Assembly (NCBI GenBank): GCA_016710065.1
Contig: JADJLP010000001.1
Coordinates: 1,426,001 to 1,490,000, forward strand
Origin: Candidatus Ideonella esbjergensis
GTDB lineage: Bacteria > Pseudomonadota > Gammaproteobacteria > Burkholderiales > Burkholderiaceae_C
Length of the DNA: 64,000 nt
Direction of reading: 5' to 3'
Of the stretch, positions 25,960 through 32,819 are shown piece after piece (positions within the stretch are counted from its first letter, which is position 1; each line of letters starts with the position of its first letter). The translations under genes and the position numbers were made by a program. The notes under the pieces were generated by a model. That model had not been told where the DNA came from, searched no databases, and saw only the letters and a list, made by a program, of their open reading frames with translations.

Positions 25960-26424
25960 ATGATGCCGAACATGCGCTTCAAAACAAGTTGTCTGGGCAG
26001 GTTGCCGGGCCTCCGCAAATCATCAGGAGGATTCACCCTGATCGAGCTGATGATCGTGGTGGCGATCATCGGCATCCTGGCGGCTGTGGCCTACCCGGCT
26101 TACACCGAGCAGATCAAGCGTGGGCGAAGGGCGGATGCGCAGACCTCTCTGCTGGAAGCGGCGCAGTATCTGCAGCGTTTCTATGCCGCGAAGAACACCT
26201 TTGAAGGAGCCGCCCTTCCTGACGGCTACACGAGCTCGCCCAAGACTGGGCCGCAGGTGTACGCGATAACGTTGACGGTCAACGACGACAACCGCTCGTA
26301 CACCTTGTTGGCCACTTTGCAGTCTGGTTTCCCGGATTCGGCCTGTGGCAACTTTTCTCTCACCGACACCGGGCAGAAGATTGTGTCGGCGACCGGGGCG
26401 AAGGTGTCTGACTGCTGGCGCTGA
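25960..26424 (+). CDS. pilE: type IV minor pilin PilE-like
   Basis: Pilin of 154 residues. A 24-residue leader ends SSGG, and the mature start FTLIELMIVVAIIGILAAVAYPAY carries Glu at +5. A disulfide pair DSACGNFSL/VSDCWR is at the C-terminus, the D-loop of type IVa pilins. AGGAAAC precedes ATG 25960; a second ATG is at 25963. By position after pilY1 it corresponds to minor pilin PilE rather than the major subunit. Its stop directly abuts the convergent nrdR stop. Confidence 0.87.
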   Translation: MMPNMRFKTSCLGRLPGLRKSSGGFTLIELMIVVAIIGILAAVAYPAYTEQIKRGRRADAQTSLLEAAQYLQRFYAAKNTFEGAALPDGYTSSPKTGPQVYAITLTVNDDNRSYTLLATLQSGFPDSACGNFSLTDTGQKIVSATGAKVSDCWR

Positions 26425-26868
26425 TCAAATCTCTTTGATCAGCCTGCTGAACTCGTCCACATCCTCAAAACTGCGGTACACCGAGGCAAAGCGTACATAG
26501 GCAACCTTGTCCAGCCGCTTGAGCTCGCGCATCACGAGTTCACCGATGCGGGTGGACGGCACCTCGCGCAGGCCACTGGCCAGCAGCTTGTCCTGGATGC
26601 GTTCGATGGCGGCATCCACCTGCTCTATGCTCACCTGGCGCTTGCGCAGCGCCAAGGTCATCGAAGCGCGCAGCTTGGCCGGGTCAAACTCCACCCGCGC
26701 CCCGCTGCGCTTGACGATGGCGGGCAGCGCAATTTCAGCGCGCTCGTAGGTGGTGAAGCGCTTCTCGCACTTGTGGCACTTGCGCCGACGGCGCACCACG
26801 TCACCCTCGTCAGACTCGCGAGTCTCAACGACCTGGGTTTCGTCGTGGCTGCAGTATGGACAGCGCAT
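26425..26868 (-). CDS. nrdR: transcriptional repressor NrdR
   Basis: ATP/dATP-sensing repressor of ribonucleotide reductase genes. The 147 residues start with a zinc ribbon (MRCPYCSHDETQVVETRESD; second pair in CHKCEKRFTTYER) and continue with an ATP-cone (VKRSGARVEFDPAKLRASM). It lies 28 bases downstream of glyA and is probably co-transcribed from the glyA promoter, a common proteobacterial arrangement. Confidence 0.95.
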   Translation of the reverse strand: MRCPYCSHDETQVVETRESDEGDVVRRRRKCHKCEKRFTTYERAEIALPAIVKRSGARVEFDPAKLRASMTLALRKRQVSIEQVDAAIERIQDKLLASGLREVPSTRIGELVMRELKRLDKVAYVRFASVYRSFEDVDEFSRLIKEI

Positions 26869-26896
26869 GGTTTGTGTGCGTTCTGCGCCTCAGGGC

Positions 26897-28147
26897 TCAG
26901 CGGTAGACCGGGAAGTCGCGGGTCAGCGCGGCCACCTTTTCGCGCACGCGGGCCAGGTTTGCTTCGTCGTGCGGGTTGTCCAGCACGTCGGCGATCAGGT
27001 GCGCGGTCTGGCGGGCCTGCTCTTCGGTGAAGCCGCGCGTGGTCATGGCGGGGGTACCCAGGCGGATGCCGCTGGTGACCATGGGCTTTTGCGGGTCGTT
27101 CGGAATGCCGTTCTTGTTGCAGGTCATGTGGGCTGCGCCCAGGATGGCCTCGGCTTCCTTGCCGGTCAGGCCCTTGGGGCGCAAGTCCACCAGCATCACA
27201 TGGCTCTCGGTGCGGCCGCTCACGATGCGCAGGCCGCGCTCGGTGAGGGTCTTGGCCAGCACGTCGGCGTTCTTCACCACCTGTTGCTGGTAGGCCTTGA
27301 ACTCGGGCTGCAGCGCTTCCTTGAAGGCCACGGCCTTGCCGGCGATGACATGCATCAGCGGGCCGCCCTGGATGCCCGGGAAGATGGCGCTGTTGATCTT
27401 CTTGGCAATCTCTTCGCCGCGCATCAGGATGATGCCGCCGCGCGGGCCGCGCAGGCTCTTGTGGGTGGTAGAGGTCACCACGTCGGCATGCGGCACCGGG
27501 TTGGGGTACACGCCCGCAGCCACCAGGCCGGCATAGTGGGCCATATCGACCATGAAGTAGGCGCCGATCTCCTTGGCGATCTTGGCGAAACGCTCGAAAT
27601 CAATGCGCAGCGCATAGGCCGAGGCGCCGGCGATGATCAGCTTGGGCTTGTGCTCGCGGGCCTTGGCTTCCATGGCTTCGTAGTCAATGGCCTCGCTGGC
27701 GTCCAGCCCATAGCTCACCACCTTGAACCACTTGCCGCTCATGTTCAATGGCATGCCGTGGGTGAGGTGGCCGCCTTCGGCCAGGCTCATGCCCATGATG
27801 GTGTCGCCGGGTTGCAGCAAGCCGAAGAAAACCGCCTGGTTGGCCTGCGAGCCTGAATTGGGCTGCACGTTGGCGTATTCGGCGCCAAAGAGTTGCTTGA
27901 CGCGGTCGATGGCGAGTTGCTCCACCACATCCACGTTCTCGCAGCCGCCGTAGTAGCGCTTGCCTGGGTAGCCTTCGGCGTACTTGTTGGTGAGCTGGCT
28001 GCCCTGCGCGGCCATCACGGCCGGGGAGGTGTAATTCTCGGAGGCGATGAGCTCGATGTGCTCTTCCTGGCGGAGGTTTTCGGCCTGGATGGCGGCAAAG
28101 ATCTCGGGATCGACGTTGGCAATGGTCGATAGTTTGCGGTCGAACAT
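26897..28147 (-). CDS. glyA: serine hydroxymethyltransferase
   Basis: PLP enzyme that interconverts serine and glycine and supplies 5,10-methylene-tetrahydrofolate. The 416 residues match GlyA throughout, including ELIASENYTSPAV, GYPGKRYYGGCENVD and the PLP Lys in VVTSTTHKSLRGPRGG. ATG 28147 follows GAAGGAAG, a good Shine-Dalgarno, on the minus strand. Its 5' leader carries a ZTP riboswitch, so expression should respond to the purine/folate alarmone ZTP (ZMP). Confidence 0.96.
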   Translation of the reverse strand: MFDRKLSTIANVDPEIFAAIQAENLRQEEHIELIASENYTSPAVMAAQGSQLTNKYAEGYPGKRYYGGCENVDVVEQLAIDRVKQLFGAEYANVQPNSGSQANQAVFFGLLQPGDTIMGMSLAEGGHLTHGMPLNMSGKWFKVVSYGLDASEAIDYEAMEAKAREHKPKLIIAGASAYALRIDFERFAKIAKEIGAYFMVDMAHYAGLVAAGVYPNPVPHADVVTSTTHKSLRGPRGGIILMRGEEIAKKINSAIFPGIQGGPLMHVIAGKAVAFKEALQPEFKAYQQQVVKNADVLAKTLTERGLRIVSGRTESHVMLVDLRPKGLTGKEAEAILGAAHMTCNKNGIPNDPQKPMVTSGIRLGTPAMTTRGFTEEQARQTAHLIADVLDNPHDEANLARVREKVAALTRDFPVYR

Positions 28148-28212
28148 GGGGCTTCCTTCAAGTCGGGGCGTATGGACCTGGCAGCTTCTCGCTGTGTGGT
28201 GCAGAAGAGCAG

Positions 28213-28338
28213 GGTGCCCAGGCGAACGGCTGAAAAGGGTGCTTGGCTGCACCCTCCGCGCTTCCCGGTGGTCATCCACCTCGTTGCGGCGCACCGATGT
28301 TGGCCATCGGCTGCACGCCCTATCGCCAGTCGCGCGAA
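28213..28338 (-). promoter_or_regulatory. ZTP (pfl motif) riboswitch in the glyA leader
   Basis: Read on the minus strand, the leader contains the landmarks of the ZTP/ZMP riboswitch in order: GCGACTGGCG (28335-28324), a paired stem with ACCACCGGGAAGC, and the conserved CGCCTGGGCA (about 28224-28215), which forms the pseudoknot/ligand pocket. A -10-like TACACT (28350-28345) lies just upstream, placing the transcript start near 28338. glyA is a known target class for this riboswitch. An intrinsic terminator is not obvious, so translational control is likely. Confidence 0.85.
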
Positions 28339-28367
28339 GTTTCTAGTGTAGCGTCAGGTGCGCCGGC

Positions 28368-29300
28368 TCACTGTGCCAGGGCCACTTGGTCGTGCACGTT
28401 GCGCTCGGGTGTGGCCGGGGGCGGCAGGTCGCCAGTGCGGGCGGCCTCGGCACCAGAAGCGGCGGCGCCTGGTGCATGGCTGGGATTGGCCGCTGGGGTC
28501 GCCACAGCGGTGACCACATTGGGCGCCGTCACCGGCACCGCTTGCCCCGAAGCCACGCGCAACAGGTGTTGTTGTTCGGAGAGAACCTTGCTGGCGTAGC
28601 CGCCGTCGTCTTCCAGGTTGGCGGCGCCCACATAGAACTTCAGGCCGGCTTCGAGGCTGCCCGCGCGGGCAATGCATTCCTTGAGCACCAGCACACCCAC
28701 GCGCACATTGGTGACCGGGTCGAAGGCGGCCAATTTGCCACCGAAGGGCTCGTACTTGTCGTTGTGGATGCGGGTCATCACCTGCATCAGGCCCTGGGCG
28801 CCCACGGGGCTCTGGGCAAAGGGGTTGAAGCTCGATTCGATGGCCATGATGGCCAGGATCAGCGTCGGGTCCAGGCCGGCGCGCTGGCCCACCTGCCAGC
28901 TTTCCTGCACCAGGCGGGCGATGGGTTCTTGAGCCACGTGGTAGCGCTTGGACAGCCACGAGGCCACGGCCGCTTGTTGGCGGCTCAGCAGGGCCGGGTC
29001 GGTGGCCAGGGCACGGGTGAGGCTGGCGCCGTCGGCATCACCCGCCAGGCTGGCGTAGCCCAGGTCGTCAGAGGCCAGGGCATGGCGCTCTTGCAGCCAG
29101 CCCAGGGCCTGGCGCTCAAAACTGTCGCGCAGGTCGGCCCTGCCGGCCGTGAACAACACGGCCGCCAGCACGGCCAGGCCCAGCAGGGCCAGCATGTTGT
29201 GGCTGACTTCCAGCAGGCCATGTCCAACATCGCGCAGGAACACTGCCGCTGAGCGGTGGGTGGCCCGGGCCATGCGCTGCCACCATTGGGGCTGAGTCAT
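28368..29300 (-). CDS. membrane-anchored lytic transglycosylase (SLT family)
   Basis: Murein lytic transglycosylase of 310 residues that cleaves the MurNAc-GlcNAc bond in peptidoglycan. An N-terminal membrane helix (about 35-52) anchors it to the inner membrane. The SLT domain (about 140-260) has the catalytic Glu155 in AIESSFNPFAQSPVGAQGLMQV and a conserved NVRVGVLVLKECI segment. The C-terminus is Ala/Pro-rich. ATG 29300 is decided by an AAAGGA eight bases upstream. The next in-frame ATG (29357) would add a non-conserved stretch. The transcript has a long structured leader. Confidence 0.85.
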   Translation of the reverse strand: MTQPQWWQRMARATHRSAAVFLRDVGHGLLEVSHNMLALLGLAVLAAVLFTAGRADLRDSFERQALGWLQERHALASDDLGYASLAGDADGASLTRALATDPALLSRQQAAVASWLSKRYHVAQEPIARLVQESWQVGQRAGLDPTLILAIMAIESSFNPFAQSPVGAQGLMQVMTRIHNDKYEPFGGKLAAFDPVTNVRVGVLVLKECIARAGSLEAGLKFYVGAANLEDDGGYASKVLSEQQHLLRVASGQAVPVTAPNVVTAVATPAANPSHAPGAAASGAEAARTGDLPPPATPERNVHDQVALAQ

Positions 29301-29374
29301 GACGGTCCTTTCTTCTGGCCACCATGCGGTGGCGATAATCGGTAGCTGTGTCTCCATGCAGTGCGTCTTGGCGC

Positions 29375-29447
29375 GCTGTCTCACAGCAAGGGCGGATGGG
29401 GTTTCTACTGCGTCGCGCTTCACCCCTTGGTGAGCGCGGGTAAACCC
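29375..29447 (-). ncRNA. structured 5' leader of the lytic transglycosylase gene (candidate cis-regulatory RNA)
   Basis: Two strong hairpins lie between the promoter at 29469-29498 and the gene start at 29300. Hairpin one pairs 29399-29404 with 29442-29447 (GGGTTT/AAACCC) and encloses 29414-29424 with 29429-29438 around a four-base loop. Hairpin two pairs 29375-29379 with 29383-29387 (GCTGT/ACAGC). I could not match it to a known riboswitch class. The strand is inferred from the promoter. Confidence 0.4.
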
Positions 29448-29468
29448 GTATCTCTGGCGTCGAGGCGG

Positions 29469-29498
29469 ATTGTAGGGAGGCTTGAAATAGCCGGTCAA
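29469..29498 (-). promoter_or_regulatory. sigma-70-type promoter for the lytic transglycosylase
   Basis: On the minus strand TTGACC (29498-29493) and TACAAT (29474-29469) are separated by 18 bases, close to the housekeeping consensus. It predicts a transcript start near 29462 and a leader of about 160 bases. Confidence 0.55.
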
Positions 29499-29531
29499 GC
29501 ATAAGAAACAATTAATTGATAACTGTAAGAA

Positions 29532-31082
29532 ATGAAATACCGCGATTTGCGAGACTTTGCTGCCGCGCTGGAGACGCTGGGGGAACTGCGCCGGGTCCCA
29601 GAGCCCGTGTCCATGCGGCTTGAGCTGACAGCGCTCGCCGACCGCATGCTGCAAGCCGGCGGGCCGGCGTTGTGGCTGGAGAACGCAGCCGGTTACGACA
29701 TGCCGGTCTTGGCCAACCTCTTTGGCACACCCAAACGGGTGGCATTGGGCATGGGCGCGGCGGATGTGGGTGAACTGAGGGACGTGGGCCGGCTGCTGGC
29801 CGCCCTGAAGGAGCCTGACCCACCGAAGGGCTTGCGCGAAGCCGGCAAGCTCTGGGACATGGCCAAGGCGGTGTGGGACATGAAGCCCACGCGCGTGAGT
29901 TCGCCCGTTTGCCAGGAGGTGGTGGTGGACGGGCCCGACGTGGATCTGGCCAAGTTGCCGATTCAGCACTGCTGGCCGGGTGACGCGGCGCCCCTGATCA
30001 CTTGGGGTCTGGTGGTGACGCGCGGGCCGCGCAACGTGCCGCAGCCGAGGTTGCGGCAGAACCTGGGCATCTACCGGCAACAGGTGATCAGTCGCAACGA
30101 GGTCATCATGCGGTGGTTGGCCCACCGGGGCGGCGCGCTGGATTTTCGTGATTTCGGGCGCGTCAACCCCGGTCAACCGTTTCCACTGGTGGTGGCACTG
30201 GGCGCCGACCCGGCCACCATGTTGGGTGCCGTCACACCGGTGCCAGACTCACTCAGTGAATACCAGTTTGCTGGCCTGCTGCGCGGCAGCCGCACCGAGG
30301 TGGCCGACAGCGGCGTGGGCGAGGGCGACCTGAAGTTGCAGGTGCCGGCCCGGGCCGAGATCGTGCTGGAGGGGCACATTCCGGTGGCCGAGGCTGGCTA
30401 CAAGGGTGTCAGCGAGCACGGCACGCCGCTCAAGGAATTGGGTGGCTACCTGCACGCGCTGGAAGGCCCCTATGGCGACCACACCGGCTACTACAACGAG
30501 CAGGACTGGTTCCCGGTGTTCCGCATCACCCGCATCACTCATCGGCGCAATCCGATCTACCACACCACCCACACCGGCAAGCCGCCCGATGAGCCTGCGG
30601 TGCTGGGCGTCGCGCTGAACGAAGTCTTTGTGCCCATCCTGCAAAAGCAGTTTCCTGAGATCGTCGATTTCTACCTGCCGCCTGAGGGTTGCAGCTACCG
30701 CCTGGCGATCATCTCCATCCGCAAGAGCTATCCGGGCCACGCCAAGCGGCTGATGTTTGGGCTGTGGAGTTTCCTGCGCCAGTTCATGTACACCAAGTTC
30801 ATTGTGGTGACCGACGAGGACGTGAATATCCGCGACTGGAAGGAAGTGATCTGGGCCATCACCACCCGCATGGATCCGGTGCGCGACACCACGCTGGTGG
30901 GCAGCACGCCCATCGACTACCTCGATTTCGCCTCGCCCACCAGTGGCCTGGGCGGCAAGATGGGCCTGGACGCCACCAACAAATGGCCGGGCGAAACGCA
31001 GCGCGAATGGGGCCGCACCATCCAGATGGACGCAGAGGTGGATGAGCGGATGAAAAAGTTGTTTGAAAAGCTGATGAAGTGA
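29532..31082 (+). CDS. ubiD: UbiD-family prFMN-dependent decarboxylase (4-hydroxy-3-polyprenylbenzoate decarboxylase)
   Basis: Removes the carboxyl group of the prenylated hydroxybenzoate in ubiquinone synthesis, using prenylated FMN supplied by UbiX. The 516 residues match full-length UbiD (about 490-500) with an N-terminal MKYRDLRDFAAALETLGELRR and characteristic blocks QHCWPGDAAPLITWGLVVT, IYRQQVISRNEVIMRWLAHRG and FIVVTDEDVNIRDWKEVIWA. Start ATG 29532 is divergent from the transglycosylase gene. The cofactor maker ubiX is not in the window. Confidence 0.93.
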   Translation: MKYRDLRDFAAALETLGELRRVPEPVSMRLELTALADRMLQAGGPALWLENAAGYDMPVLANLFGTPKRVALGMGAADVGELRDVGRLLAALKEPDPPKGLREAGKLWDMAKAVWDMKPTRVSSPVCQEVVVDGPDVDLAKLPIQHCWPGDAAPLITWGLVVTRGPRNVPQPRLRQNLGIYRQQVISRNEVIMRWLAHRGGALDFRDFGRVNPGQPFPLVVALGADPATMLGAVTPVPDSLSEYQFAGLLRGSRTEVADSGVGEGDLKLQVPARAEIVLEGHIPVAEAGYKGVSEHGTPLKELGGYLHALEGPYGDHTGYYNEQDWFPVFRITRITHRRNPIYHTTHTGKPPDEPAVLGVALNEVFVPILQKQFPEIVDFYLPPEGCSYRLAIISIRKSYPGHAKRLMFGLWSFLRQFMYTKFIVVTDEDVNIRDWKEVIWAITTRMDPVRDTTLVGSTPIDYLDFASPTSGLGGKMGLDATNKWPGETQREWGRTIQMDAEVDERMKKLFEKLMK

Positions 31083-31131
31083 TGCCGCGCACTTGCCATC
31101 CAGTGTGAATCGGCTTATTGTTCAGACGCCT

Positions 31132-31259
31132 CTTCACTGAGGTACACAACTGGGCGCACTACCTGCGCCCTCGGAGCCCCGGCCCGATTACCGCCGGATC
31201 TCCATTGGGTAGTGAAGCTGCCCACAAGCCCCTCCGGTTGGCAACAGCTTGAGGGGCTT
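31132..31259 (+). ncRNA. structured intergenic region with alternative stems (candidate small RNA or 3' element)
   Basis: This segment lies in the 247-base gap between ubiD and the convergent pdxH. An inner hairpin pairs 31173-31176 with 31200-31203 and 31179-31182 with 31194-31197. The strand 31208-31217 can pair either with 31157-31163 (CACTACC/GGTAGTG) or with 31132-31138 (CTTCACT/AGTGAAG), so two mutually exclusive folds exist. A terminator-like stem AAGCCCCTC/GAGGGGCTT (31226-31234 with 31251-31259) closes the region, but no T-run follows. The strand is assumed from ubiD. Confidence 0.4.
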
Positions 31260-31329
31260 CGTCATTGGGGCTCAGCCGTCGTTGGCTTGACCTCAGACCG
31301 GCCGGTGTTTGCGCGGCCTGGGCGCGTCG

Positions 31330-31968
31330 TCAGGGGGCCAGCCGCTCCCGCAACCACTGGCCGTCGGGCTGCAGGCGGTAACGCAGCCTGTCGTGCAAGC
31401 GCGAGGCTCTACCTTGCCAGAATTCCCAGCTGTCGGGCACAAGGCGAAAGCCGCCCCAGTGTGGCGGGCGGGACGGATGCAGGCCGTGTTGTGCTGCCGC
31501 CTTGGCGGCATTGGCCACCAGGATGGCGCGCGAGGCAATCACCTGGCTCTGCGGTGAGGCCCAGGCGCCCAGGCGCGAGTCGAGTGGGCGTGACCGGAAG
31601 TACTCGTCCGACTCGGCTTCGCTGACTTTCTCAACGCGGCCCTCGATGCGCACCACGCGTTCTAACTCCACCCAGTGGAACTGCAGTGCCGCAAACGGGT
31701 TGCCCGCCAGTTCCTGGCCCTTGCGGCTGTAGTAGTTGGTGTACCAGACGATACCGCGTGCATCGCAGCCCTTGATCAGCACCACGCGGGTGGAGGGCCG
31801 GCCTTCGCCACCCACAGTGGCCAGGGTCATGGCATTGGGTTCCGGCAGCTTGGCGGCAATGGCCTCATGCAGCCAGGTTTCGAATTGCAGAAGCGGCGCC
31901 GATGCTGCGGCAGCTTCCTCCAGCTCAGCACGCTCGTAGCTTTTGCGCAAGTCGGAAAGGTCCTTCAT
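31330..31968 (-). CDS. pdxH: pyridoxamine 5'-phosphate oxidase
   Basis: FMN enzyme that makes pyridoxal 5'-phosphate, the cofactor of GlyA and the aminotransferase in this window. The 212 residues show the family pattern: LRKSYERAELEE near the N-terminus, NAMTLATVGGEGRPSTRVVL, NYYSRKGQELAGNPFAALQF, SRLGAWASPQSQ, PPHWGGFRLVPDSWEFWQG and a C-terminal RLAP. ATG 31968 gives the usual length; ATG 32025 would add 19 non-conserved residues. Confidence 0.95.
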   Translation of the reverse strand: MKDLSDLRKSYERAELEEAAAASAPLLQFETWLHEAIAAKLPEPNAMTLATVGGEGRPSTRVVLIKGCDARGIVWYTNYYSRKGQELAGNPFAALQFHWVELERVVRIEGRVEKVSEAESDEYFRSRPLDSRLGAWASPQSQVIASRAILVANAAKAAAQHGLHPSRPPHWGGFRLVPDSWEFWQGRASRLHDRLRYRLQPDGQWLRERLAP

Positions 31969-32096
31969 CGGACCAGTGTAAGGGCTTGGCCCTAAGTGAA
32001 GGCCCGACTGGAAGTGCGGGTGCATCGCCCTGATTCTTGATGTCAGTTCGCCGTGTGTCTGTGTTTGCAGAATCGACGGCCATCCACTGAACAAAC

Positions 32097-32702
32097 ATGA
32101 AAAGTCTTCCCGTCGTTGTTGTGCTTGGGGCTGGTCAGGGATCGCGCTACAAGGGCGCTCGCCACAAGCTGGCCGAAACCCTGGGGTCGCACAGCGTGCT
32201 TGCACGCACTGTGCGCAATGCCATTGCCAGCGGTCTGCCCGTGGTGGTGGTGACCACGCCTGCCTTTGGGGACGAGGCTGCTCGCTTGGTAGCTCGGCGC
32301 GACGTGGTGGTGCTGGGCCTGCAGAACGGCGGCGTGGCACCTGGCGGCATGGGTGACTCCATCGCCGCAGGCGTGGCGGCGCGGCCTTCGGCGCCGGGTT
32401 GGTTGCTGTTGCCGGCCGACATGCCACTGGTCAAGCCCGAGACGCTGCTGGCAGTGGCCGCGGCCCTGAACGAGCACGCTGCAGCCTACGCGCAGCACAA
32501 GGGCCGGCGCGGGCACCCGGTGGCGTTCGGGGCAGAACTGCTGTCAGAGCTGCTGAGGCTGACTGGCGAGGAAGGTGCTCGTCGCATACTGGCGCGCTAC
32601 CCCGCTGTGGGCGTGGAGGTGCCAGACCCCGGCGTTCTGCTGGACATGGACACCGAGCAAGACTTGGTGGCCTTGCGGGCCAAGCTCTCAACCGAGGTCT
32701 GA
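32097..32702 (+). CDS. MobA-like NTP transferase (molybdenum cofactor nucleotidyltransferase family)
   Basis: GT-A-fold nucleotidyltransferase of 201 residues, similar to MocA/MobA/YgfJ proteins that transfer CMP or GMP to molybdopterin. The N-terminal loop LGAGQGSRYKG with a following HKL and the metal motif PADMPLV are visible. The first residue of the usual LAAG is Gly. No molybdenum genes are adjacent, so the acceptor is unknown. The start is divergent from pdxH. Confidence 0.7.
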   Translation: MKSLPVVVVLGAGQGSRYKGARHKLAETLGSHSVLARTVRNAIASGLPVVVVTTPAFGDEAARLVARRDVVVLGLQNGGVAPGGMGDSIAAGVAARPSAPGWLLLPADMPLVKPETLLAVAAALNEHAAAYAQHKGRRGHPVAFGAELLSELLRLTGEEGARRILARYPAVGVEVPDPGVLLDMDTEQDLVALRAKLSTEV

Positions 32703-32761
32703 TTTCTGTCCGGCTCGGGCCGCTAGCCCGAGCCTGTGCATCACCCCAGGCTCAACTTGGT

Positions 32762-32806
32762 TTGACCATGTAACCAAGTTACCTGATAATTGGTCATTAG
32801 GTTACA
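32762..32806 (+). promoter_or_regulatory. edd promoter with overlapping palindromic operator
   Basis: TTGACC (32762-32767) and GATAAT (32785-32790) are 17 bases apart, a near-consensus housekeeping promoter. The spacer contains GTAAC-CAA-GTTAC (32770-32782), a perfect inverted repeat. A second half-site GGTTACA (32800-32806) mirrors TGTAACC (32769-32775). Placement between -35 and -10 is typical of a repressor site. A HexR-type sugar-phosphate repressor is a candidate by gene context, but the bases differ from the gammaproteobacterial HexR box. Confidence 0.6.
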
Positions 32807-32819
32807 GGCTTCATCTCCC

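Noticed and set aside
26424..26425. Terminator between pilE and nrdR
   Set aside because: The two stop codons abut with no intergenic base, so any termination signal must lie inside the coding regions; none is obvious.
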